Source of the DNA: Podospora pseudocomata
Lineage: Eukaryota; Ascomycota; Sordariomycetes; Sordariales; Podosporaceae
Assembly (NCBI RefSeq): GCF_035222375.1
Contig: NW_026946363.1
Location: 2,418,001 to 2,482,000, forward strand
Length of the DNA stretch: 64,000 nt
Direction of reading: 5' to 3'
Part shown: positions 45,130 to 57,006 of the stretch, one piece after another
Position numbering within the stretch: the first letter of the stretch is position 1
Layout of the letters: the number at the start of each line of letters is the position of its first letter
The notes under the pieces: generated by a model
Told to the model about the DNA's origin: nothing
Seen by the model: only the letters and a program-made list of their open reading frames with translations
The model's database searches: none
Program-made: the position numbers and the translations under genes

Positions 45130-48100
45130 TCACCTCACCTCGGTAGACAACCCCCTAAACCTCTCCTCAAAAACCCTCATCCTCTCCTCCTCAATCACCC
45201 TCTGCAGCCTCCTCGTCTCCCTCACTGCCTCCTCCCTCTGCTCCTGCAGGTTCATCACCTCAATCTGCGCAATGTTCATCCTCCCCACAACCTCTTGCAT
45301 CTCGGCATCCGCCGCAGCAAGGGCACCCTCCAGCTCGGCCACGCGCCCCTTGAGCACCTCAACCTGCTGCGTCATGGTGCCGTCGCTGCCATCCAGCGAG
45401 TTGGCAGACCGCCTGATGTCTGGCCGGGCGGTGCCATAAGGCGAGAGAAGAGGCGTCGACATGCGGGGTGACTTGAGGTTGTTGGGCGAGGACACGCTGC
45501 GGAGGCTAAACATGGGCGACAGCGGCGACTTGGAGGGAAAGTGTCGTGGGCTGCGGAGAATGCCAGCATTGTCGCGAATGCGCTGGAGCTGGTGGCTGTG
45601 GGCGTCCTTGAGCATGGCCAGCTCTTCCTCGTGGCGGGCCACCCGCTCTTCAGCGCCCGTCTGGGCGTGGACGACCTGCTCCTCGAGCGCACGAAGGCGG
45701 CTTTGCATGCCGGCAATACGCTCGGTGCTCAGTCTCTGCTCAGCCTCACCACGGGCAATGGTGGTGGCCAAACGGGAGCGCAGAGCAGCATTGACATCAA
45801 GCTGGGAGCGCACCTGCTGGGCAAGCTCCTCCACCCGACGGGCAGACTCTTGCAGCTGATCAGCAAGATCCTGCTCCACGGCAAACTGCTGCTTCTCCGA
45901 GGCTTGCATATTCTCGAGCCGAGTCTTGAAAGAGCTCGCCTCCGAGCGGGCATCCTCACGCTCCGACACGGCCGTCGAAAGCGACTGCTCCAGCCTCTGA
46001 ATAGCAAACTGCATCCTTTCATCCGAGCCGGCCGACTCCTCCAGCTGCTTGATTCTCTCCAACGCCTCGGCATACGCATCTTGCAGGTCCTTATACGCCT
46101 TTTCAAGAGAAGCCGACGTGACAGGCGCGACTCGCTCCTCGTGGCTGCCGCTGGCACGGAGCAGAGATTCCGGAACCAAAATGTCATTCTCCCTCAGCAA
46201 GATCCGAAGCGTGGCGATTTCCTCTTCGGCACGGTCGAGATCCATCTTGAGCCCACCCAGCCCCTTTTCCACCTGCCACTTTTGCTCGATAGCCTCTTCT
46301 GCCCGGCGACGCAGCACATTGATCTCCTCGCGAAGGTTCGAGACGTCTCTTTCATAGCCAGCCTTCTTGGGGGAAGCCGTGAGCAACCGGTCCCGTTCCA
46401 TCTCCAGCTGGCGAATCCGTTTGGCGTTCTCGCGGTTCTGGAGCTCCTGTCTTTCAAGCAAGCTCCTGAGCGCACTGTGCAGCGCATCACGCTGAGCCTC
46501 GACGTCCTTCAACCTGTCGGCAAGGACCTCTCTTGGCTCGGTAGACGCAGGACCAGGTCGCGTGCTGTTGGACCGGGAGAGAGACATGGGGCGGTTCTTG
46601 TTCTTGAGAGACCCAGCAGTGACCGATGCCGACCTTGACAGGGCCATAGACATGCGAGTGCCGGTCTGCTTAAGCTCGGCATTTTGGGACCGCAGAGCCT
46701 CGAGCTCCTGCTGCATTTTGGAGGTTTCCGAGTTGAGTGACCGGAGAGCCTCAATCTCCCGCCGCATCTGAGAAGCATCGGCAGTTTGCGACCTGAGAAT
46801 CTCAATCTCCTGCTGCAGTCTGGAAGTGTCGGCATCCCGTGACCGAAGGGACTCAATCTCTTGCTGCATCTTGGACGTGTCGTAGGCAAGTCTGGCGTTT
46901 TCGGCAGCCTCGGCCTCCAACCCCTCGACACGCATGCGCAACTGAGGAACGATTTCATCGCGTAGGTTGTCCCGCTCGTTTGACGCCGTTTGAAGCTCGC
47001 TCTTGAGCGCCGCAAGCAGGTCCTCAAAGTTGCTCTTGGACTCCTTCTCCTCGGCAAGCCGACGAGTCAAATCCTCGCATGTAGCCTCCAGCTCCTTGAC
47101 CCTGTCGCTCGCCTCAGCATTGCCCAGCTGGGCGACATCAACCTCGGATGCCTTTTGTTGCAATTCCTGTATTTGATGATCCAACAGCCGTCGCATGGTG
47201 CGCTCCTCTTGGAGCTTGGTGGTGAGCTCCAGTCTGAGCTGGGCTCTCTCCTGTTCGGCCCTGCGCTGTACTTGCGACACCTCTTCCTTGGCGTGGTCAT
47301 ATTCGCTAAACCTGGCCGAGCTGTAGCCAGAGTCTGAGAAATAGTCGCTCGTTCTTCTGCCCGGCACCTGGGCACTGTTGACCTGCTCCTGCATCCTGTC
47401 AACAAGGTCCTCCAGATCCATCTCTCGCCGAATGGACGCGGCCAGTTCGGCGCCGATGGCCTTCAACTCGTCTTCCATCTCTTCGATCTGAACCAGTGAT
47501 GTCGTGCTGTCTGCGGGTGTTTGTAGGTAAGATTCACAATACTGCATGGCGGGGCTGTGCAGGTCGTCATTGGAGTAGGCGGATGGGCTCTTTGGTGACA
47601 GTGGGACGTCATAAGGCTCAGACTCTGTCACGACAGTCACTGGATTCTGAGAGGCGGGTGACAATGCTCTGTCGTCAGAGAACTCTGTTACCGAGGAGCG
47701 TGACGGTGAAGCGGCCCAGCCGAAGAAGGCGCCCAGCTTAGAGGACGCTGGTGATTTCGGTAGCGGCTTGTTAAGATTACTGTCTCTGGCAGTCCTGACG
47801 GGTGACTCTGGCACACTTTCAATGGGTGATCCGAGGTCCAGGTGTGGTGGTGGTTGTTTTCGTGAGATGAAGGACATGGTCTTGGTGTTGGTATTAACGT
47901 GTGTGGCGGCTTTGCCCTCGGCCTCCTGCTCCGGATCCGGAGAGTAGAGGTGGGTGTATTCGAACTGGTCGTAATCTGATTCCTGACTGGCTACACTGAC
48001 CGTCCTAGCGCTAAGGCGGCCGCTTGGTTCGTGTGCGTGTGGTGTTTGAGAGGCGGCAGGGTTCCTTTCAACAATGTTTCGTAGCTGTACGTCTTCTACC

Positions 48101-48709
48101 GCGCCGTCCTCTTGGGCGGCAGGAGATGATCTGTGAGAGAAAACCTGGTCAGTTCCATATTGCCACCACTTTACCCGGAATAAGGTGACGACGAGTCACG
48201 ACATACAGGTGGCGGCTGCTGTCCAGGCTTGGGGCGCGTTCCACAACCCGCAGCGAGCTGGATGCTAGGAGGTTGCTCTGGCCTGGAAACTCATACAGCG
48301 TTGGGCTGTCGAGCGAGATGGACCTGGCGAACCTCTGCTCCGGGCGTTGGAGGTCCTCATAGAGCTCGGGCAGACGCGGGGACGAGTACCGAGTGGCCAA
48401 AGGCGAGGCCGTCAGGGACAGAGGCTTCCTCTTGATGGGGCCGGCTATCTGGGCCAAGCTGAGGGACCGGCCGCCGCGAGGACTCGGGAGTGGCTGCTTG
48501 GGTAGCTGTTGGTCCGATGTCTCGCTCGGTCCAGGAGGCGAGATGGCCGAGCGTGGTGACTGGACTCTGGATGAAGCACTTGACGTGTCAGAGAGCCGCC
48601 TATGCTCGTGACGCTCAGGCTCGGGTGACTGAGGGGGAGGGTGGGAGAAGGTAGTTGGTGTGTGACCCCCTTCTTCAAAGGAGAAGCGATGTGCGTTGGG
48701 AGCAGCCAT
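45130..48709 (-). CDS. Large coiled-coil protein, unknown function
   Basis: 1,167 residues from exons 48709..48207 and 48130..45130 (76-bp intron; CT|A completes a Leu codon). Residues 1-390 are Ser/Pro-rich and probably disordered, with many SP sites (SPRSAISPPGPSE, PSASSKLGAFFGW). From about 390 onward the protein is a near-continuous coiled coil rich in Glu, Arg, Leu and Gln, with four 17-residue repeats (see 46669-46872). A Ser-rich hinge near residue 1050 (LRSPRHFPSKSPLSPMFSLR) precedes a final coil. The architecture resembles uncharacterised fungal M-protein-repeat-like proteins. A scaffold role at the cytoskeleton or cell tip is possible but not shown. The start MAAPNAHRFSFEEGG was preferred over two upstream in-frame Met codons. 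Confidence 0.85.
46669..46872 (-). repeat. 4 x 51-bp coding repeat (17-residue coiled-coil unit)
   Basis: Four consecutive units of the form KMQQEIESLRSRDADTS, RLQQEIEILRSQTADAS, QMRREIEALRSLNSETS and KMQQELEALRSQNAELK in the coiled-coil protein. Confidence 0.9.
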
Positions 48710-50015
48710 GGTGGTATACATAAGATGAGTTTGGAATCGATTTGCAACGCAAGAGTGCAACGGCGGATTCGACTAGAGAATCGGCACTTGGGGGGGTCCA
48801 ATCTTCATGCTTGGCTTGGCCTGACCTGGATTGGCTCTAGGGGGAGAGTCGCAATTAACTGGGAAATGTCGAGGGGACTGGAAGTGACAGCGAGGAAAGG
48901 TCGTGAGAAAAAGGAGCATCACAAATTGGCGAATTGGCGCCCGGCTGCTTTGGGACATCCCTTCCGCTGTACTGTGCTGTGGGGCCCCCTTCCATGCCAA
49001 CCGTTCGCCTACAGGACCGGGATCCCTGGCACAACGCACCTCGGGCGCCCCCAATCACGGTCCAGAAGCAGGCAAGAGCGTTTTGTTCCTTGCAGCTCAG
49101 GTGGTGCACGTCCCCCCCCCTCCCACCGATGCTCCCCAATCGCGGCGCCAATGCCGCCCCATTATCTTCTTATCCCCCGTGTACCCTGCGCAGCCGAGAT
49201 GCAGGTACGGTTTGTGTCGCTGCAGAATATTCAATAAAAGGGAACTGATGTAGAAAGAACAAGGAGAAGCCTTCCCATCACCTATTGGCTTTTCCCTGAA
49301 CTCAGGGGACATCCCGTCGAGTAAGGCCAGCAGTTCGTGATGAATCCAGCCAACCAATGAAGCAAACAGGGAATATCAAAATCCAAATCTCCACACGGTG
49401 CATTGACGAATGAGATGTGAACTCGCGATTGCCTCAAGGCTGGTGCTTCCTTCCTTTCTTCCCAGATCCTTCCTTCCTAACCGCCGCCAGCCCATCAGCC
49501 TGCCACGTCCTGCCTATGATCCCATCCTTTTCTTCGGGCGCTTCGGAACAATTCTTCGTGGGTATTCAAGAGAATGCCGTCAACATCTGCATCTTATACC
49601 CCCCCCCACCCAATCACCAGCGTCACGCTGAATGTGAATCTGCAATTTCGCGTCTGCGAAGCCAAAGACCTTCCCCCTTGGCCCTAAACACAGACCAGAT
49701 CAGACCCTTCCTTTGCGGGGAAAAAACGGCCGACCACTCAGCCCGCTTGGCCTCATCGATGCACGACATCACCTACCTATGCCGTGCCTTGCATCGCACC
49801 ATCATGGCGCCGGTGATACTCTGTCGGAGAAGAAATATTTGTCTCCTCTCGTCCCAATGCCGGTTCAAACCTGCGGTGTTCGGTTCAGCGGGCGGTAATG
49901 CAAAGACTCGGAGAAACAGGCGAGGACGGACAACGGTGTGTGTGTGTGCTGTGTGCGACAGAATGACAACATCGAGAATTCCACTGCAACTGCAACTGCA
50001 ACTGCAAAAAAAAAA

Positions 50016-50057
<42 letters not shown>

Positions 50058-50729
50058 AAAAAAAGAGAGAAAAAAGAGAAAAACAAAAGAAGAAAATAAA
50101 GAAAAAAAAAGAAGTAAAAAAAAAGAAGAAAAAAAGAAGAAACTTTCGGGCCTCTGACAATGGCCTGAACGGGGACGGACCCAGCCGCTCGGCCACGTTG
50201 CTGAAGAAGAACCTCTGGAGGCGAGGGCGGGTAAACGAGTTTGATCGTCGAAACGTTGTTTTCTTTGGATGTGGTTTGGAACTTCCGACCCACACAGCTA
50301 TCAAAGCTCGGTGTGTACAAGAGCTTGTTACATCCAGATGATTACGGAGTTTTTGTTATTGTCTCTGGTTTTTGTGTCACTGCCACAGAGCCGCAGGTTT
50401 GACTCAGAATCGGACGAGAAAACTGCTTTCTGCATGCCGGTGTATGGGGACAGTAGGAAGAAAAGATGACATCAAAACACAAAATAAATAGAGAGCAGGT
50501 ATGTAAAATCCCAGAGAGTCGCCAAATACCCAATTTCCCATCCATCTATGTATATACCCAATCCTTCTAACCATAACCCAACCCCCTCCAGCCGCTGTGA
50601 GCGCGAATGCCTCTTATATATGTGTCGTTATCCGTAGAATGCGAAACTCCAAGGCCCAGACAAAGGAAAACAAAGATCGTGGTGTAAAGCTCATGAAGTC
50701 GTAAGCAGGCATCTCCCTCAGCATCTCAA
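48710..50729. other. Intergenic, about 2 kb, with purine tract
   Basis: Upstream of the coiled-coil gene and downstream of the RBR ligase. A 4-unit AACTGC repeat (49983-50006) runs into a 137-nt purine tract. A long frame across 49417-50157 exists only because of the purine tract and is not credible. Confidence 0.5.
50006..50142. repeat. Polypurine (A/GA) tract
   Basis: 137 nt of A and G with only three pyrimidines (50084, 50097, 50115). It begins with an A-run, then (GA)n, then mixed A/G. Confidence 0.92.
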
Positions 50730-53221
50730 CTAAACATGAAAGCCCAACCCCCTTGCTCGTCTCGCCGCCTCCGCTCCAGTACCTCTCATCCTCGGCCTCG
50801 CTCCGGCCATCCCCGGCGCCCACGGAGGAGGAGTTCCCCTCACCAACCCCGGATTTGCCCCCGTCATCATGGGCGGGTCTCTGTCTCCGGGTTCCGGTGC
50901 AGGCGCGGGTGGCTCCTCCGGGGCAGCGGGTGCAGTAGCAACTGGTGGTTCAGGCTGCCTGTTACGTCTCTGAAGATGAGGAAAGAGCCACGCTGCTCCA
51001 GGCATGCCAGGCACACCCTGTGGAGCAGCACCTGGGATATCGGCAGGAATGACCGGCCGGTGAAAGAACGGACGATGTGGAAGTCGCTGCCCGGTTGGAT
51101 CTCGAAGGGTGCCATCATCGTTGAAGAGCTCGGCGCCGGGGAGAGGGCCTTCGGTGCAGCCTTCGTTGTGACGGCAGAGGAGAAGACCGGTGCCCTGGGC
51201 GTGAAAGTAAGAGGCGGTGCAGACATAGCACCATTCGTGACCGCAGTGGCCTGGGGGAAAAAAAATACCAGTCAGTTTCTATTATTTTCGTGGCTGAAGA
51301 GAGAAGAGAACCTACAGGTTATGTGATTACACCCAGCCGTTTTGTTTACTCTCCTCCCGCATTTGGGGCAATCCTTGGTCATCCCGGCCACTTCCCTTTC
51401 CGAGGCTTCCTCCTGTTCTTTTTTATCTTTTTGTCTCCTTCGGTATTGCTTGCATGTTTCCTCGGGATGGGAGACATTGTGCTTGATACAGTGGCTGCCC
51501 TTGCACTTCCTGCAGTTAAAGGTAGGACACGCCTCCTGATCCCCAACCACACAACCATACTCACAGCCCACAGTGACGCACTGGACATACCCCTTCGTCT
51601 GCTCCAGCGCATCCCTCAGCAACCACCGGTCATACCGCTCAAAAACCTCTCTTGTCGCGTACCGCTTGACATCGTGATGTCCCAGGACAGCTGAGCAGTC
51701 CGTGTCTGGACACTTCAGCCTCTTCCACCTCCCCGCCTCCATACTCTCCACCAACCACCGCCCCAAACACTCCCCGCAAAGTGGCGGCTTATGCCCCTTA
51801 CACCCCCCAGCAACAACCCTAACCGGAAAATCCGTCACCCTCCTCCCCTCAACACAAACATCGCAGCTCTCCGTCTCCCTCAACAACCACCCCTCCTCCC
51901 CAGCAAAAACTTCTGCTTCTTCCACCCCCCCAAACTCAACCTCGTAAACCCCACCCCAAACCACCCCTTCGGTCTCCCCCACCCTCTTCCCATCAAACCT
52001 CACCCTCAACCCCCCCGATCCCAACAACCCCTTCCTCGACAACCGACTCCTCCCCCTCCCCTCAGTGACGTTAACCACCCCCCCCGTCACAAAATTTGCT
52101 TTCAAATCCCTCACAGTCCACTTCCCCTCCCCACTCCCCGGATGAACAACATACCTCCTTCCCGCCCTCTCGTTCCCCCACCCCTTCAGCCTCACCTCCA
52201 CCCAACCCTCCCTGTGCCGGACATGAACCGCCAGATACCTCGTCAGCCACCTCTTCCCCAACTCCCGCAACACCCACCCCTCCCCCTGGAGGAACCCGTG
52301 AAACATCCCATCGTCGGCGTACAGCCTTATCCTTCTTGGCTCTTTAATCTCAAGGTAACCCGCTATTTGTTTCCTCACCTCCCCCACTGTTGCGCCGTCC
52401 TCTTCAATGAGTTTGTTGAGTTCCATCTTTTGGGTGTTGTTGATGCAAATGGAAAACTCCCATTTTGTTGTTGGGGGGGTGTTGTTGTTGTTGTTGTTGT
52501 TGTTGTCATCCACGAGTCGGTACCAAACCGTCACCCGTGACGACCTGCCACGTGAAGACGGGATTTGGGCGCCGGTTTCTAGTTGTTTTCCCGAGGAGGT
52601 GAATAATATGACCACGGCTTGTTTCTCAGACTTGAGTTCGTCTCGGATGAACCGCTCTACTCGGCCGACTGCCAACCCACCGGAAGAAGACCGGAACTGG
52701 AAGGAGAGCTTGAGGAAGGAGGGGTTGGAGTCGAGGAGGGGTTTGAGGTCTAGGGTTAGACGGGTTTTGGCTGGTTTGGTGGAGGTGGAGATTCTTGAGC
52801 CGGCTTTGGAGAGGGAGCGTTTCTTTCCTGGGGGGGTGCCGATGTTGCTGGAGGGGGATTTTTTGTGCTTGGGTTTGGGGGGACGGTGGCGGAAGAAGGG
52901 GTTGCGGTGGCGAGGGGAGGGCTTTTTGTTGAGGGGGATGTCGTAGACGTGGTCTGTGGAGGGGTTGGGGTTGGGGGGGTATTTATGTTTTGGTTTGGAA
53001 GATGGGTGGTGGTTGTGGGAGGATGATGATGGTGGGGGGGAGGGGCCTTGATGGTGGGAGCGGCGAGATCGGTGATGGTGGTGTGAGGAGGAAGGTTGTT
53101 GTTGTTGTTGTTGTTGTTGTTGATGGGGGCGGAAGAAGCGAGATAAAAAGCCGGCGGGGGTTGAGTAGCTTCTGCTTCTGCCGCCGCGGAGCTCGAGGGG
53201 GGGGTTTTGCTCTTCGGGCAT
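50730..53221 (-). CDS. RBR-type E3 ubiquitin ligase
   Basis: RING1-IBR-RING2 ubiquitin ligase of 808 residues from exons 53221..51316 and 51250..50730 (65-bp intron). RING1 begins ESCDVCVEGRRVTDFPVR and runs to LKCPDTDC (about residues 460-525). The IBR region includes GYVQCVTVGCEYGC and FNCRKCKGSHCIKHNVSHPE. RING2 is TKDCPKCGRRVNKTAGCNHI, TCHCGHEWCYVC, completed across the intron, with the Cys of NHITC as catalytic candidate. The N-terminal 160 residues are low complexity (Gln, His, Ser and Pro runs), and residues 160-430 look like tandem ubiquitin-like or folded segments with an Asn run. A Pro-rich tail follows RING2. I chose the start MPEEQNPPLELRGG; the frame stays open to 53434. Confidence 0.93.
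53096..53125. repeat. TTG/CAA repeat (polyglutamine in RBR ligase)
   Basis: About nine CAA codons on the minus strand give the Gln run near the N-terminus of the RBR protein. A similar TTG tract at 52481-52504 encodes its Asn run. Confidence 0.85.
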
Positions 53222-54017
53222 TTTTGGAGGGTTGGGTGATGAATGAGTGTGAGAGAAGATGTATAAGTGGGAATGAGAAGTGGAGTGGTTGGTAAAAGGT
53301 GATGAAAAATGAAGGTAAAAATGATGTGGTTGATGAAAAGTGATTGCTGTGAACAGTCCCTCTTCAGAAGAGCTGCTGTCAAAAGTTGGCGGTGGTGGTG
53401 TGAGTGATAATGATAATGATGGTGGTGGTGGCAAGGCTGTGAGTGGCCATTATGAAGAACAGTACCCAGGCAGCCGTGTCATTTCCTAGCAACGAGATGT
53501 CAATATTTGTATGGGAGAAACACAAGCTGCATAATCAAGCGTCAAGCCGTCAAGCCACGAGGACGGGGAGGGAGGAGGGGACAAGACATACATACAGTAT
53601 TTGATTTTTCTTCACGAAGAAAGATGGATGCCTTACCTTTTGAAAGCCCCAGATTGGGAATTGTTCGGATGGTGGAGAGCAAGGCTCGGTGGCATCCGAT
53701 CCAATAGACGGTGAACACTGCAGACCACTGCAGCGGTGTCGTTTGTCAGCAGCCAATCAACCGAGAAGGGCTGCAGGAAAGGTGTGTTGTCAAGAGGACC
53801 AAGTACCTGGCTAGTCTGTTAGTATGGAGTCTCTCGGCCATCCATCCTCAGAGTGACACACAACACAAGTATCCACATCCACATCAAAGAAGCCGTTCCA
53901 GTTGTATAAAAATCTACAGCGAAAAAAAAAAAAACAATACACAGATACAACACAAAACTCCCCTGGGAACCCCCCCGTCAGCTCGCATCCGATGCCCTCT
54001 ACCCTTCCGCTGCCACC
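53222..54017. other. Intergenic, upstream of RBR ligase
   Basis: Holds the leader of the RBR gene and the 3' flank of the decayed gene. No gene is seen. Confidence 0.55.
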
Positions 54018-55795
54018 TCAGCGGTCGTCCCAATCATCGCGCATGTAGTCGGTTTGACCTGGAACTTCGTGGAAATTCCACCACGAAAGACCACTTCCGA
54101 GTAGGACCTCGTCTATAGTATCGTTAACCCACCGCGGTTCGTCTTGGACTTCCCTGGCAGGGTCATCATACTCCCTATCCACAAATATCAGCTACCCCCC
54201 CGGCCTCACCGCCGTCACAAACATCCTCCACCAGTTTATGATCCGAGTTGAAAAAGCTTCCTCAAGCCACAGGCATCGTAGCCCTGCGGGCCGACGTAGC
54301 TCCTCAGACCTGCAATCACCAGCCTTCTCAGCTTCTTCCCCCTCATCGCCTTTGCAATCTTGGCCACAAAATGCATATCGAGGTAACCCCACGTCTCTTC
54401 CACATCTTCTATCGGGTCGCTCGGGTGGTTGGTCGGCGCAAACAGGCCTCTCCAGTCCAGATAGACGTCCTCCAGGTTCGGCATGTCACCCCACTCAATC
54501 TTGGACTGATTCGCCTTCTCCTTGGCGATCCACAATGCTAGTTCCCTTATGCGGTTGTTGAAAAGGGTCTTGTGGTCGGGGTTGTCTAGATACCACCTGG
54601 AAGCTTTCACATCGTTGAGCCAGTGAAGCCCAAACAAATCCCCCAGTCCCTTCGCGTCCCAGTGCGGATTCGTTGTTGATCATCAGCCGCCAAATTCGCC
54701 TGTACATGTACGCCCGGTACACCGATTTATCCCAATCCCGATATGTGTCTCCTCCCGACCACCGGGTCGGCTTGGGGGGATCAGCCTCCTTCTCCTAAAC
54801 GACCTCACCCACCCGTCAAAAGACTCCTCCAACTCCCTCTTGTCCCTCAAATTCGTCGGCCTCACCCACTCCACCGCCGCCGCATCCCTCCCCTCCCCAA
54901 ACGGCACCACCAACCTCGGATCCTCCGCAAACCACAACCCCATTATATGATCCCCCCCTCCCCATGATCCCACCCCACCCTCAGCAACCTCCACGACCCC
55001 CTAGCCACAGGACAATCCTTCTCCCCGTCGTACTTGTTATGCTCATAGTCAGTCGCCACCCTCCTCATCTCAGTATGCTCCGGCACAACGTAAACATCCA
55101 CCCTCTTCACCCTCAACTGCTCCTGCACCTCCCCCGGCGAGCAAATCTCAAACCCGGGCGCGGAGGCGATCAGGCAGGCACTTATCCATCTTCATCGTCT
55201 CGTTCGCAATCTGAAAACTCAACTCCGGCGGCAGCGTCCGTCTCATCCCGTCAAGGCCGGTTTGGTCGAGCGCATGGATGCGCGCGATCCAGTCGGGGAC
55301 TTTGTCATGGTAATAAGCCTGCCCGGGGTCGCGCGCGGGGAGGAGGGGCGGCCGCCAGAGTCGGTATATTCTAAACATGCGGCCATCCCTGGGATCCAAG
55401 CCTAGGGTCACGTTTGGGTCAAGCGGTTGCTCGCGAGGTAGAGAGCGTACCCGAACAAGTTCCGATCGTTGCAATCTATGGAGGGGACCGACATGGCGTA
55501 AGTAAGGAGAACTCGCGTATAAAATGTCGATAAATGATATCGGTGTGGAATTCCCTTCCAAGCAATAAAACAAAAGTGGTTTGCTTGAGTCTGGGATGGT
55601 GGTGGTGAACGGCAAGCGTTCCCAAGCTTCCTGAGGGTTGTGGAAAATGGGCGGTTGTAGGCTGATATGTGATCCCCCTTTCCGGTCATCAGTGGCAACA
55701 AAGATCCCCCTCCCCCCTTTCATAGACCAGTCTCTTGTCAAATCCTCTCTATCCACAATCCACCAACAAAGCCCGCCTCTACTTTCACATCCCAA
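54018..55795 (-). pseudogene. Decayed gene of an unrecognised fungal protein family
   Basis: Protein-like sequence runs almost without gaps from about 55795 to a stop at 54018, but it jumps between frames at least four times and meets one in-frame TAG. Successive segments are DILYASSPYLRHVGPLHRLQ (55.5 kb), PGFEICSPGEVQEQLRVKRV with VDVYVVPEHTEMRR (55.1 kb), MGLWFAEDPRLVVPFGEG (54.95 kb), WSGGDTYRDWDKSVYRAYMY (54.7 kb), FGLHWLNDVKASRWYLDNPD (54.6 kb), INWWRMFVTAVRPGG (54.2 kb) and LIFVDREYDDPAREVQDEPR (54.15 kb). One break coincides with a tandem GCCT duplication at 55171-55179. No residues are lost at the jumps, so introns do not explain them. I do not recognise the family. It resembles long fungal hypothetical proteins with F-box or 2EXR-like context, but no such domain is clear. 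Breaks outside homopolymers suggest true decay. Confidence 0.7.
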
Positions 55796-56302
<507 letters not shown>

Positions 56303-57006
56303 TCAAAGAAGAGCAGCAGCAAAAACACCGGCAGCAACGGCAGCAATGCCGTTTCCAAAGTTGGTAGGAGCGGCAGCCTGAGAAGTCGACGTGCCGGGAG
56401 GGTTGGTCTGAGCGGCGCCCTGGGTGTTGGTGGGAGAAGTGGTGCTAGCCTCGTCCTCGTCCTCGTCGTTGCTGTCGCCGCCACCGGGGGTGGCGTCATT
56501 GGGGTCGAGGGTACCGCAGTGGTCCCTGATGTCGGTGGTGCACTTCCTCAGCTCGGAAGCGCTGCCACCTTGTCTCTCGGCGGTGCATTGGCTGAAGGCT
56601 TCCTCGCAGATGAACTGGGGCAGGTTGGTCAGCGGCTAGTCAAGCGGGGCTCGTCCTGTCAAAGCAAAAAAGACTCACAGTAGGGAGGGTGTTGGCGTAA
56701 TAGTCAAGACCGGGAGTGGTGCCATTGGAGCAAAGGCATTCGTAAGTCAGGTCAGAAGGTTCGCAGTCGTTCTTTTGGAGGGAGCCGAAGCAGAGTAGGC
56801 CGCAAGAGTTGAACTGGGCAGTGCACCATCCGGCTGTCGCAGACGGTCAGTTTCATTTCTACTCGGTATGCAACAGTGGTTCAGGTTCAGTACGACATAC
56901 ATCTTGTGGAGGCCTCGACCTTGGTGATGTCGATGGTGAAGTTTTGGTTCTGGGAAACAACAGCAGTGACCGCGGAGAGGGCGGCGAGGAGGATGGATTG
57001 ACGCAT
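56303..57006 (-). CDS. Cys-rich GPI-anchored surface protein (DUF7707-like)
   Basis: Small secreted fungal protein of 190 residues. Exons are 57006..56901, 56833..56679 and 56614..56303, with introns of 67 and 64 bp. The signal peptide is MRQSILLAALSAVTAVVSQ. The Cys-rich core reads FTIDITKVEASTRSGWCTAQ, FNSCGLLCFGS, LTYECLCSNGTTPGLDYY, LPTFICEEAFSQCTAE and RKCTTDIRDHCGTL, matching a common fungal family annotated DUF7707. An acidic stalk (NDEDEDEAS) and a Thr/Ser/Pro-rich segment lead to a hydrophobic tail (IAAVAAGVFAAALL) typical of GPI attachment. The function is unknown, presumably cell wall or surface. Confidence 0.86.

Noticed and set aside
45541-46638. 365-codon open frame antisense to the coiled-coil gene
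   Set aside because: Mirror of codon bias in the true gene, with no family signal.
49417-50157. 246-codon frame ending in a Lys/Glu/Arg run
   Set aside because: Its length comes from the purine tract, and the upstream part has no protein-like composition.
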